Below are positions 1 through 8,522 of a DNA stretch of 40,975 bases, piece by piece; positions within the stretch are counted from its first letter, which is position 1, and each line of letters starts with the position of its first letter. Source of the DNA: Verrucomicrobiaceae bacterium. GTDB lineage: Bacteria > Verrucomicrobiota > Verrucomicrobiia > Verrucomicrobiales > Verrucomicrobiaceae. A model generated the notes under the pieces. That model saw only the letters and a program-made list of their open reading frames with translations, made no database searches and had not been told where the DNA came from. Position numbers and translations under genes: made by a program. The stretch lies in the NCBI GenBank assembly GCA_024232965.1, contig JACKQF010000015.1:1-40975 (forward strand), given 5' to 3'.

Positions 1-2
1 TG

Positions 3-1547
3 GTGACCGATGTGAGGGTCAGCGTGAAGGACTTCGGCGCCACGGGTGATGGAACGACCGATGACACCGAGGCAATCCTCAAGGCCATCACCGCAGCGCC
101 GGGGAAAGTGATCTTCTTTCCTGCAGGCAAGTATGTGGTCACGAAGTTTCTCCCGATCACGCAGTCCGGCACCGTCCTGCAAGGCGCAGGCACGGCGCTC
201 ACCACGCTGCTCATGCCGGTGCCGATGAACACCATTCTCCCACGCGTTTACAACAATCCAACAAGCAGTCTTGCCACCACACTCTACTCATGGAGCGGCG
301 GCATGATCTCGCTGGCCGGCAACGGCTATGCCGGTGAGACGCTCAGCGTCGTGGCAGCAATGGCGAAACGCGGAGACACCACATTGCAAGTGGCGGACAG
401 CGGCAAGTTTCAGGCTGGCAGCAGAGTGGTGCTCGAAATGACCGACGACTCAGCGCGGACCTTGCTCGCGCATGTTTATCGCGGCGACTCCGGCGACCTC
501 TCAAAGCTGAATGAAACCTATGCGCTCACCCAGGTGTTCACCGTCGTGAAGATCGACGGCCAGACCCTCACGCTGGACCGTCCCCTGTGTGCGGATGTGG
601 GCACCGAATGGAGGCCCGTGCTCAAGCGCTACGCACCCACGCTGGAGAACTGCGGTGTCGAGTATCTCACCATCGAGTTTCCGGCCACACCCTATCGCGG
701 GCACTGGACGGAGGAAGGCTTCAACCCGGTCGAAATCAAAGGCGCTGCCGACTGTTGGATACGCGGCCTTAAGATAGTGAACCCCGACAGCGGCCCCTTC
801 GTCATCGGCTCGGTGTTCTGCACCCTGGATGGCATCGAGTTCACCTCCACTCGCAAGCCCGCCGTGGAGGACATCCAGGGGCATCATGGCATCTCGTTGA
901 TGGGCGTGGATTGTCTGTGCCGCAATTTCAACATCGGCATGAAATTCTTCCACGACCTCACCGTCTCGCAGGGCAGCACGGGCAATGTTTTCAGCAATGG
1001 CAGAGCCATCGACCTCGCCATCGACAACCATCGCCACGTTCCGTATGAAAATCTCTTCACGCAGATCGACGCCGGTCTTGGCACACGTCTGTGGACCAGC
1101 GGCGGCAGTAGCGGACAGGGAAAGCATGCTGCAGCAGGCGCGGTGTTTTGGAACATTAAGACCAAGAAAGACCTCGCCATGCCCTCGGCCGATTTCGCAC
1201 CGGATGGCGGCCTCGTCCTGGCCGGCCTGAAACTGCGCGCGCGCAAAAGCGAAGTGGGCAGACACCATATTGATGACATCACCCCCGGCAGCCTGGAGCC
1301 GCCCGATTTGCATGAATCCCAGCGCGCCAAACGCCTCGGACCCGCCTCGCAGGTCGCCGGCACCGCCGCCAAAGCACACACCTGGACCAACACCACCGGT
1401 CGCAGCATCCAGGCCCAGTTTGTGCGCGTGGAGGGCGCCAACGTGCTCCTCCGCATGGATGGCAAGGACATCCCCGTGCCGCTCACCTCCCTCTCTGCCG
1501 CCAGCCTTCAGCAGGCGCAGTCCTTGGAGCAGGAGCGCACGCGCTAG
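3..1547 (+). CDS. Pectate-lyase-superfamily beta-helix protein with C-terminal SHD1-like domain (5' partial)
   Basis: The visible protein opens almost directly with VKDFGATGDGTTDDTEAI, the classic first strand of the Pectate_lyase_3 / GH28-type right-handed beta-helix. It lacks a signal peptide, and the frame is open to the window edge, so the true start is probably upstream; the GTG at 3 is only the first possible codon. Repeated short strand-turn units (for example ENCGVEYLTIEF and GLKIVNP) continue to about residue 400. The last 50 or so residues (about 459-505: HTWTNTTGRSIQAQFVRVEG, then DGKDIPVPLTSLS) match the SHD1-like pattern found on many planctomycete and verrucomicrobial exported proteins. 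Likely role is binding or cleaving a polysaccharide outside the cytoplasm. The exact activity cannot be read from the sequence. Confidence 0.8.
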   Translation: MTDVRVSVKDFGATGDGTTDDTEAILKAITAAPGKVIFFPAGKYVVTKFLPITQSGTVLQGAGTALTTLLMPVPMNTILPRVYNNPTSSLATTLYSWSGGMISLAGNGYAGETLSVVAAMAKRGDTTLQVADSGKFQAGSRVVLEMTDDSARTLLAHVYRGDSGDLSKLNETYALTQVFTVVKIDGQTLTLDRPLCADVGTEWRPVLKRYAPTLENCGVEYLTIEFPATPYRGHWTEEGFNPVEIKGAADCWIRGLKIVNPDSGPFVIGSVFCTLDGIEFTSTRKPAVEDIQGHHGISLMGVDCLCRNFNIGMKFFHDLTVSQGSTGNVFSNGRAIDLAIDNHRHVPYENLFTQIDAGLGTRLWTSGGSSGQGKHAAAGAVFWNIKTKKDLAMPSADFAPDGGLVLAGLKLRARKSEVGRHHIDDITPGSLEPPDLHESQRAKRLGPASQVAGTAAKAHTWTNTTGRSIQAQFVRVEGANVLLRMDGKDIPVPLTSLSAASLQQAQSLEQERTR

Positions 1548-1675
1548 AGAACGTCAGAAGGTCTTTCCTCTGTGGACGTTCCAATCTCTTGCGGGGCAAA
1601 ACGATTGGATCAGTGTTTCCCTGTCAAAACCTTGCATGACGCAGCGCCGGGCGGTGTCATCTCCTGCAAGCCATC

Positions 1676-2962
1676 ATGGAAACACACCTCGAACTGCTCT
1701 CCCGCTACCATCGCCATGGCGATGCTGCGGCATTTTGCGCCCTGGTGAAAGATCACGCGGGCATGGTCTTCGCGACCGCGAATCGTGTCACGGGCGACGC
1801 CGCGCTCACTGAGGACGTGGCCCAGGAAACGTTTCTCGAACTCGCCCGCAGTGGTCACGGCGCGGTGCGCTCGGTGGGCGCATGGCTGCATCGCGTGGCC
1901 TGGCGCAAAGCCTGCAACGCTATCCGTGGCGAGTCCAGGCGACGTCGGCACGAACTGGCCGCCGCCGATGTGCTACACGACTCCTCCGATGGCACCTGGG
2001 ATGAACTCGAACCGTTGATCGACCAGGCTCTCAACGAACTGCCCGCGCATTTCCGCGAGCCTCTGGTAGAGCACTATCTTGAGGGCCGCACGCAGCAGGA
2101 GCTGGCTTCAGCCATGGGGGTGAATCAATCCACCGTCTCACGCCTGCTGGATGCGGCTCTTCAAGAGCTGCGTTCCCATTTGCGCGGGAAGGGGGCGGTC
2201 TGCGGCGCAGGTCTGGCGACGATACTCCAAACGCATACGGCACAGGCGGCCCCGGCACCCTTGATGACATCGCTCGGCAAGCTCGCACTCAGCGGTGCTG
2301 GCACCAGTCTCGCCACCACCTCCACCCTCATCGCCATGACCGCCACCACCAAAGCCTTGCTCGCTATCGCCGCCGTCGCAGCCCTCAGCGTTCCCATCGC
2401 GCTCCATCGTCCGCCGGACTGTCCGCCCACGGTTAAGGCAGCGCCGATTACGGCGCAGCCATTCGTCCAAGAACCGCGTGGCACAAGGACTGAACCCACC
2501 CCCAGCCCACGGCGTTATCGACCCGCGCCAGTGACAGGTCAGGTGCGGCAGACGGTGGAAGCCATCCTCCGGCGACACAACGGCATGACGAAGCAGCAAC
2601 TGCAACGCAGCCCCGAACTCAACCAGCTCATGAATCGCTTCATCAACGTGATAAACACACCCGAGATGCAGGCGAAGCTAGAGCAGCGCATCGCGGCCAT
2701 TCCTCCCTTGCAAGGTTCCCAGCAGGGCACGCTAAGGATGGACTTCGACATGCTGGACGATGCCCACGGCAGAGCCTGGCTGGAGGCTGCCGTGTCCGAT
2801 GACCCTCAACGCATCGAGGACTGGATTCTCAACACGCTCGATGACGCCATCTTCGAGTTCGCGTTCGATCCCGCACTGGAGAGGTCGAGCAACGGCGTGG
2901 GCTTGCAACCCGGCAGTCCTGCAAAGTCTGAAACGTCCGCCGATCAGGATCGAGATGACTGA
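1676..2962 (+). CDS. ECF-type RNA polymerase sigma factor with transmembrane C-terminal extension
   Basis: Residues about 20-88 form sigma region 2 (core and -10 recognition; VAQETFLELARS, then AWLHRVAWRKACNAIR). Residues about 113-168 form region 4 (LPAHFREPLVEHYLEGRTQQ, then NQSTVSRLLDAALQELR, a helix-turn-helix). Ordinary ECF sigmas end near residue 180; this one runs to 428. After an Ala/Thr-rich linker there is a hydrophobic segment at about 226-243 (ALLAIAAVAALSVPIAL). A Pro-rich stretch and a roughly 160-residue helical domain of unknown function follow. The tail would lie across the membrane and may act as a built-in anti-sigma or sensor, as proposed for other PVC-phylum ECF sigmas. 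No separate anti-sigma gene lies next to it. No strong Shine-Dalgarno sequence precedes the ATG. Confidence 0.9.
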   Translation: METHLELLSRYHRHGDAAAFCALVKDHAGMVFATANRVTGDAALTEDVAQETFLELARSGHGAVRSVGAWLHRVAWRKACNAIRGESRRRRHELAAADVLHDSSDGTWDELEPLIDQALNELPAHFREPLVEHYLEGRTQQELASAMGVNQSTVSRLLDAALQELRSHLRGKGAVCGAGLATILQTHTAQAAPAPLMTSLGKLALSGAGTSLATTSTLIAMTATTKALLAIAAVAALSVPIALHRPPDCPPTVKAAPITAQPFVQEPRGTRTEPTPSPRRYRPAPVTGQVRQTVEAILRRHNGMTKQQLQRSPELNQLMNRFINVINTPEMQAKLEQRIAAIPPLQGSQQGTLRMDFDMLDDAHGRAWLEAAVSDDPQRIEDWILNTLDDAIFEFAFDPALERSSNGVGLQPGSPAKSETSADQDRDD

Positions 2963-3034
2963 GATCCATCGGAATGTCAGTTGGTGAATCCAATCACGAA
3001 GCCCAAGATTATGCGGAGTGCTCAATAAACTCAA

Positions 3035-3049
3035 GGGGGCTGTTCCCCC
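3035..3049. other. Short GC hairpin in the sigma-DUF1080 intergenic region
   Basis: Five G, a five-base loop (CTGTT) and five C can form a stem about 70 bases after the sigma factor stop. There is no following T run, so it is not a clear intrinsic terminator. The rest of the 241-base gap holds no credible gene. Confidence 0.25.
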
Positions 3050-3147
3050 GCTCTTCGACCTTTGCGCAGAAACGAGGATGACGAGATGGCAGCGGCGATC
3101 TAGGGTCGATTTGGGACATGGCGCACGCAATCCCCGGGTACCGTTCG

Positions 3148-3169
3148 CTGTCGGTAGTTTTTCCGACAG
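3148..3169. promoter_or_regulatory. Perfect 7-bp inverted repeat upstream of the DUF1080 gene
   Basis: CTGTCGG, an eight-base T-rich spacer (TAGTTTTT) and CCGACAG form a perfect dyad ending about 34 bases before the ATG of the DUF1080 gene. The spacing suits an operator or a leader hairpin for the plus-strand polysaccharide gene block. No regulator can be assigned from sequence alone. Confidence 0.35.
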
Positions 3170-3203
3170 GAAGTGCTCCCGGTCACAACGTTGAATAGGG
3201 GCC

Positions 3204-3947
3204 ATGAATCCTCTTTTAAACGCCACACCCCTCTTCGCTCTCTTGCTGGGGGCTCTGTCACCATCGCTCCACGCGGGCGAACCGACTGCCGTTCCGGTGG
3301 CTCGGGCGTTCATCGATGGCACCGGCCCCGGCTTTCGCGACCTCACGGCGGCGGACTTTACCAAAGTCAACAGCGCGGACGACACCTGGGCCTGGAAAGA
3401 CGGTATCCTGCACTGCACCGGCAAGCCGCGGAGTGTCATGCGCACGGTGAGGGAGATCACCAATTTCGAGATGACCGTGGAGTGGCGGCATCTGAAGGTC
3501 GGAGGCAACTCGGGCATCTTCGTGTGGGCGACACCCGAGTCCATCAAGCGCCTCACAGACGCAGGCAAACCCGGCCTGCCACATGGCATCGAAGTGCAGG
3601 TTCTCGATCTGGGATATACCCAGGAGTATGAGACACGCTTCAAAAAGCCTTCGGACTGGTTCACCACCCACGGCGATGTGTTTCCCGTGGGGGCAGTCAA
3701 GATGACGCCCTTTCCGCCGGTGGCACCCGATGGCAAGCGCAGCTTTCCGAGCAAGAACCTCAGCAAGGGCGTGAACGAGTGGAACCACTACTACATCCGC
3801 GCCATCAACGGCGAAGTGCGACTCTGGGTGAACGGCGAGGAAGTCAGCGGTGGCACCGGCATCACCCCCGCGACCGGCTATCTCTGCCTGGAGAGCGAAC
3901 TCGCTCCGGTCGAGTTCCGCAAGCTGCGCATCCGCGAACTGCCTTGA
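3204..3947 (+). CDS. Exported DUF1080 (3-keto-disaccharide hydrolase-like) protein
   Basis: A signal peptide is clear (MNPLLNATPLFALLLGALS, cleavage probable after HA at residue 24). The mature part is one concanavalin-like beta-sandwich of the DUF1080 family: FRDLTAADFTKVN, WAWKDGILHCTGKPRSVMRT, FEMTVEWRHLKVGGNSGIFV, HGIEVQVLDLGY, WNHYYIRAINGEVRLWVNGE and the C-terminal GYLCLESELAPVEFRKLRIR are all family hallmarks. Members have been linked to 3-keto-sugar glycoside cleavage, and they are greatly expanded in Planctomycetes and Verrucomicrobia. Length (247 aa) is normal. It lies 34 bases before the heme protein gene on the same strand and is probably co-transcribed with it. An AGGGG-like stretch sits just upstream of the ATG. 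Confidence 0.88.
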   Translation: MNPLLNATPLFALLLGALSPSLHAGEPTAVPVARAFIDGTGPGFRDLTAADFTKVNSADDTWAWKDGILHCTGKPRSVMRTVREITNFEMTVEWRHLKVGGNSGIFVWATPESIKRLTDAGKPGLPHGIEVQVLDLGYTQEYETRFKKPSDWFTTHGDVFPVGAVKMTPFPPVAPDGKRSFPSKNLSKGVNEWNHYYIRAINGEVRLWVNGEEVSGGTGITPATGYLCLESELAPVEFRKLRIRELP

Positions 3948-3981
3948 TCCAAGTCACCTCTGCGCCCCTTCCCCAACCTTC

Positions 3982-6657
3982 ATGAATACTCGCATCCCAA
4001 CCCTCGCCTGCCTGGCTTTCGCTTCAGCGGCCTTCGCTGCCGAAATCAAGTCCAGCCCTGATCGCGAAAGCTTCGCCCGCAACAACCCGACACGCGAAGG
4101 CGTGCCGGTGGAGGCCTTCCAATTCGATCCCGCGCTGGCCAAGGATCTGCAGATCGAGGTCTGGGCCACCACGCCGCAAATCTACACGCCGGTGGCCATG
4201 GATGTGGATGCGCAAGGGCGCGTGTGGGCGACCGAGGGCATCGACTACGGCCAAAAGCCTCGCGTGGCAGCGGGTCAGTCGATCATCGTGCTTGAAGACA
4301 AGGATGGCGATGGCAAGGCGGATAGTTCCCACGTCTTCGTGACGGAAAAAGGCCTGCGCGCCGCTCCCCTGGGCATCGCGGTTTTTGACAACCAGATCGT
4401 CTTCTCTGCCACGCCTTCGATCATCGTCTATACCGACGTCAATCGGAACGCCGTCTTTGATCCTGACACCGACAAGCGCGAAGTCTTTCTCACCGGATTC
4501 AACGGCGGCACTCACGATCACACCCTGCACGCGGTGATCGGCGGGCCGGATGGCTCTTGGTATTTCAGCCATGGAAACAAAGGCCTCGATGTAACCACGA
4601 CCGACGGACGTCATTTCTTCTCGGGGTGTTATTACGGATCGCCCGAGCTGATCGGAAAACGCAGCTCCGATGGCCGAGTCCACATGGGTGGCATGTCATT
4701 CCGCATCCAGCCGGACGGCACCGGCCTCCGTGTCATCGGCGAGAACATGCGCAACACGCACGACATGTTCGTGAACTCCTTTGGCGATGTGTTTCAGAGC
4801 GACAACGATGATCCCGCGCACTGCCGCATCACCTGGTTGATGGAGCATGCCAACATGGGCTATGCCGACATTCAGGATGGCTCCAAGTCTTGGGAAGAAA
4901 TCGCCAAGAGCTGGGAGGAACCCGGCATGGGGAAGGATTTCCGCCGCCGCTCCTCTGCCTCGCACTGGCGCGAAAACTACCCGGGCACCACGCCTCCCGG
5001 AAATGTCTATGGCATCGGCTCGCCCACAGGCAATGTCTTCATCGAGGGCGATGAACTTGGCGAAGCGATGTGCGGGCAGTATCTCGTCTGCGACATGGTC
5101 TTGAAGCAAGTCATGGCCTCGCACCCGCAGCCGCACGGAGCCGGAGTTGCCATCGGCAAACTCAGCCCCTTCCTCTCGCTCAAGTCCGATCAGCAGCATC
5201 AATTTTTCCTGCCCTCCGATCTCGCCCTGCTTCCCGATGGCAGCCTGTTGCTCGCAGACTTCTACAACGACACCAGCCGCCGCACCATACAAGTCTCCGG
5301 CACGATTTATCGCATCTCTCGTCGCGACGCCAAGATGCCCGCAGCCGCTAAGATCGACTTCACTACCACCGATGGTCTCATCGCCGCGCTGCGCAGTCCC
5401 GTGATCAACGTGCGCTCGCATGCCGCGCAGCTTTTGAAATCCAAGGGCGACGCGATCACGCCTGCGCTCATCGCCTTCTTCGAAAAAGAAACCAATCCCT
5501 TCCTTCAAGCCCGCGCCATCTGGCCGCTCGCGCACACCACTCCAACCGGCCGCGCCTCGGTGACAAAGCTGCTGACCAGCGGCGATGAAAGCCAGCGCAT
5601 CGCCGCCTTCCGCGCCCTGCGCGAGGCTGATCCTACAGGTTTGCCCGCTGTGGCAACGATCGCGGCCAAGGATGCCTCGGCCGCGCTTCGTCGCGAAGTC
5701 GCACTGGCTCTGCTGGATGTGCCGTTTGAACAGATGAAGGACATCGCAGCCCAACTGATCTCCGGATACGACAGCAAAGACCGCTGGTATGTGGAAGCCC
5801 TCGGCGCGGCTGCGACGGGCAAGGAGACGCAGTTTTATGATGAACTCGTGCGCCCCGCCGTCGCCTCCAAATCGCCCGCCGAATGGCCGGAGGCCACACT
5901 CAATCTCGCCTGGCGGCTTCACACGCCCGCTGCCTGCAACGACCTGCTCACTTATCTTAAAACCAGCAAGCCAGACATCGCCACCTTTCGGCATTACCTC
6001 ATGGCCTTCGCCACCTTCCGCAGTGACAAGGAACGTGAAGCCAACCTCGCTGCACTCAACGGCTTGCTCAAAGAACCTACCTTCAGCGGTCCTGAGTTTC
6101 AGACCACACTCAATGAGATCATTCAGCGTGATTTGACCGTGCTGGAAGGCACACCTCTCACCTTCACCTCACTGGTGCCGAAGACCTTCGGAGCCAAATC
6201 CAAGGTGTCTGACATCGCCACCATCGCCAAACTCGAAGGCAATGTGGAGCGCGGCAAGAGCGCCGCGATGCTTTGCACCGTGTGCCACCGCATCGCCGGT
6301 CAGGGCGTCCCCTTTGGCCCGAATCTCGACGGCTGGGGCAAGGCCCGCACCATCGAGCATATCTTGAAGGAGATCATTCTTCCGAACGACGGCCTCGCCC
6401 ACGGTTTCGACAAACCGGCCCGCATCACGTCGCCGAATGGCAAACACGTCGCCGAGGGTTTCATCTCTAACTACAGCTTTCATGCAGGCACGCTGAACCT
6501 GAAGATGTTTGGCGGCGTGACCAAGAAGATCCTTTTCCGCAAAGGCCGTCACAAGGTCGAGGAACTGAAAACCTCCTGGATGCCCTCCGCCGCCGACATG
6601 GGCCTCAGCGACCAGATGCTGCGCGACATCGCGGAGTATTTGCAGACCTTGGAATAA
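3982..6657 (+). CDS. PVC-type dehydrogenase-like protein with HEAT region and C-terminal heme c domain
   Basis: The start is set at the ATG giving MNTRIPTLACLAFASAAFA, a normal signal peptide; the frame is open farther upstream but overlaps the DUF1080 gene. About residues 30-440 form the beta-propeller membrane-bound dehydrogenase domain typical of PVC bacteria (PVAMDVDAQGRVWATEGIDY, then DGSWYFSHGNKG and SLLLADFYNDTSRRTIQ). About 470-600 are HEAT-like helical repeats. The C-terminal domain carries a single heme c motif CTVCH (C765, C768, H769) and a WMPS that can supply the distal Met. Related proteins are thought to oxidise sugars or sugar derivatives in the periplasm and pass electrons to heme. 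The substrate is unknown; the position beside DUF1080 and sulfatases suggests carbohydrate oxidation. Protein length is 891 residues. Confidence 0.9.
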   Translation: MNTRIPTLACLAFASAAFAAEIKSSPDRESFARNNPTREGVPVEAFQFDPALAKDLQIEVWATTPQIYTPVAMDVDAQGRVWATEGIDYGQKPRVAAGQSIIVLEDKDGDGKADSSHVFVTEKGLRAAPLGIAVFDNQIVFSATPSIIVYTDVNRNAVFDPDTDKREVFLTGFNGGTHDHTLHAVIGGPDGSWYFSHGNKGLDVTTTDGRHFFSGCYYGSPELIGKRSSDGRVHMGGMSFRIQPDGTGLRVIGENMRNTHDMFVNSFGDVFQSDNDDPAHCRITWLMEHANMGYADIQDGSKSWEEIAKSWEEPGMGKDFRRRSSASHWRENYPGTTPPGNVYGIGSPTGNVFIEGDELGEAMCGQYLVCDMVLKQVMASHPQPHGAGVAIGKLSPFLSLKSDQQHQFFLPSDLALLPDGSLLLADFYNDTSRRTIQVSGTIYRISRRDAKMPAAAKIDFTTTDGLIAALRSPVINVRSHAAQLLKSKGDAITPALIAFFEKETNPFLQARAIWPLAHTTPTGRASVTKLLTSGDESQRIAAFRALREADPTGLPAVATIAAKDASAALRREVALALLDVPFEQMKDIAAQLISGYDSKDRWYVEALGAAATGKETQFYDELVRPAVASKSPAEWPEATLNLAWRLHTPAACNDLLTYLKTSKPDIATFRHYLMAFATFRSDKEREANLAALNGLLKEPTFSGPEFQTTLNEIIQRDLTVLEGTPLTFTSLVPKTFGAKSKVSDIATIAKLEGNVERGKSAAMLCTVCHRIAGQGVPFGPNLDGWGKARTIEHILKEIILPNDGLAHGFDKPARITSPNGKHVAEGFISNYSFHAGTLNLKMFGGVTKKILFRKGRHKVEELKTSWMPSAADMGLSDQMLRDIAEYLQTLE

Positions 6658-6700
6658 CCTACACATGAAACATCTCCCCGCCGACGACCTCCGCTACCCG

Positions 6701-8449
6701 ATGAAGCAGACTGGGATTCTTCTGGTTGTTCTCGCAGCCCTTTTCATCGTCGGGACTTCGCGGGCCGATGAGGGGCCAAGCTGGCCCTGGCAGGAATACC
6801 AGGCGGAAGATTGCAGCCATTTCACCGGACGAAAGGCCGGGCCTTCCTTCTCTCTTTCCGAAGATTCCATCCATGTGGCGGAAGCCGTCGGCAGGCAGGC
6901 TGTCTTTCTCGAAAAGGATGGTGACTTTGTCGAGTGGGTGCTCAGCGCGGACGCCGACGTTGTCTCCCTTCGCTTTTCGTTGCCCCTGGATGAAGAAGTT
7001 CTTGGGGAATCGGCAGAGATCGTTCTTCTCGCGGATGGCGAGATGCTTCAGCGCGTTGATTTGCCTCGGGAACACCTGTGGGTGTTCGGCAATGAGACCG
7101 ACCGAAGCCTGCCTCCGACCTGGACCGATCACCGAATCGATTCCAAGCTGACTCCACGGAAAGCGTGGGACACTCTAGTGGTGAAACTGCTCCGTCCGGT
7201 GACGAAGGGAACGCTTTTACGCATCGAGAAAGATTCCCGTAGCAGCACACGCTCGGTGGCCATCGATCTGATCGAAGCCGAGAAAGCATCCCCGGATAAA
7301 CCCATGTCCGACGACTTCGTGTCGATCACCGACTTCGGGGCAAAACCGAACGATGGCAGGGACGACGGCGCTGCTCTTGCCTCCGCGATCAAGAACCACG
7401 CGAAGATATACCTTCCACCGGGAGTCTGGGACTTTACCGAACGACGTGAGTTCGAGGTGAAGGATCACATCATTCGCGGAGCAGGCATTCATTCCACGAA
7501 ACTGCAGGGGTGGTATGCCCGCTTTCAGGGAGCTGGCAGCGGCTGCCGCTTCTACGATTTCTCTGCCGATGGAAAGGCCCGCTACCGCGCACAACAAGGG
7601 CTGGGCGGGCATCCCGATGGCTATGCGATGGATCGCAGCCAGGAATACTACTTCTTCGACGGCACCGTGGGAAAAGACGCCGTTTTCGAGAATCTCCACC
7701 TCAGCCACTACATTGTGACCTTCGCTTCACATGATCCAACTTCCAAAAACCTGCGGATCGAGAACGTGCGGATTCGCAGCAGTTTCGCGGGCGGCATCGT
7801 GGTGCGGGGCGGACATGCGAATGCCCGCATCCGCAATGTTCATGTGCGAGGAAGTGGAGACGATGGAATCGTCCTGTGGTCGTCGATGCCGGGCCGGAGC
7901 AAAAAGCCGAACCAGAACTGCGTCGTCGAAAACTGCACGGTGGAAAGCCCATGGTTCGCGAACAGTTTTGCCATCTACGGCGGCACGGACAATAGGATTT
8001 TGGGATGTGTCGCGAGAGACAACCCGACCCTCTCCGGGCTGAAAATCACTCCCCAATTCGACAGTTCGCCGTTTCTTGGGACGACCGTGGTGCGTGATCT
8101 GAGTTTGATTCGGTGCGGCAATGCCGGTGGTGGTCACGGCGTGGAGGCTGGTTCGATACTCCTCGCGGCCTATGACGGCCAGGATGTTGCCAACGTGTTG
8201 ATTGAGAACTGCCGGATCCAGGACGCGCCGCACGATGCGATCAGCGTGGTGCGCAAGAAGGAGTCCGCTTCGGTTTGGGCTGCTTTAAAGGGGCTGAGCG
8301 TTGATTCTCCGGCGCGACACGTCGTTGCCGTCGGAAAGCAACTTCGCGGCGGCGAACTGCGATTCGAAGCCCCACGGATCACCGGACTGAAAGAGCCATC
8401 CATCAAGAATGAGTCCGCAGGCAAGCTTGTGATCCGCGGATTGGATTGA
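6701..8449 (+). CDS. Exported beta-helix polysaccharide enzyme with CBM-like N-terminus
   Basis: The chosen ATG gives MKQTGILLVVLAALFIVGTS, a clean signal peptide. An in-frame ATG at 6665 would add 12 residues containing two adjacent Asp, which is unfavourable for export, but it cannot be excluded. After the signal comes a jelly-roll-like module starting WQEYQAEDC, similar to CBM6/35 openings. The catalytic part begins with VSITDFGAKPNDGRDDGAAL and IYLPPGVWDF, followed by right-handed helix turns (NVRIRSSFAGGIVVRGGHAN, then GSGDDGIVLWSS). This resembles GH55/GH87/Pectate_lyase_3 architecture. The GDDGI pair of Asp residues is a candidate active site. It follows the heme protein closely and precedes four sulfatases, so a role in polysaccharide backbone cleavage is inferred, not shown. 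Confidence 0.8.
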   Translation: MKQTGILLVVLAALFIVGTSRADEGPSWPWQEYQAEDCSHFTGRKAGPSFSLSEDSIHVAEAVGRQAVFLEKDGDFVEWVLSADADVVSLRFSLPLDEEVLGESAEIVLLADGEMLQRVDLPREHLWVFGNETDRSLPPTWTDHRIDSKLTPRKAWDTLVVKLLRPVTKGTLLRIEKDSRSSTRSVAIDLIEAEKASPDKPMSDDFVSITDFGAKPNDGRDDGAALASAIKNHAKIYLPPGVWDFTERREFEVKDHIIRGAGIHSTKLQGWYARFQGAGSGCRFYDFSADGKARYRAQQGLGGHPDGYAMDRSQEYYFFDGTVGKDAVFENLHLSHYIVTFASHDPTSKNLRIENVRIRSSFAGGIVVRGGHANARIRNVHVRGSGDDGIVLWSSMPGRSKKPNQNCVVENCTVESPWFANSFAIYGGTDNRILGCVARDNPTLSGLKITPQFDSSPFLGTTVVRDLSLIRCGNAGGGHGVEAGSILLAAYDGQDVANVLIENCRIQDAPHDAISVVRKKESASVWAALKGLSVDSPARHVVAVGKQLRGGELRFEAPRITGLKEPSIKNESAGKLVIRGLD

Positions 8450-8522
8450 AATCGCCTCCACACGTTCGTTCTCCCACTCTCATCCCCCTGATCCATTCAA
8501 CTCTCGTCCCAATGACTGCGCT

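Noticed and set aside
501..1379. Long minus-strand frame opposite the first beta-helix gene
   Set aside because: It has no recognisable domain and lies wholly against a well-supported gene; GC-rich antisense frame.
2732..3766. Minus-strand frame of 344 codons across the sigma-DUF1080 gap
   Set aside because: Composition is Arg/Ser/Pro-rich without motifs, and it overlaps two clear plus-strand genes.
4696..5994. Minus-strand frame of 432 codons inside the heme protein gene
   Set aside because: Shadow of the heme protein gene, with no domain or start-site support.
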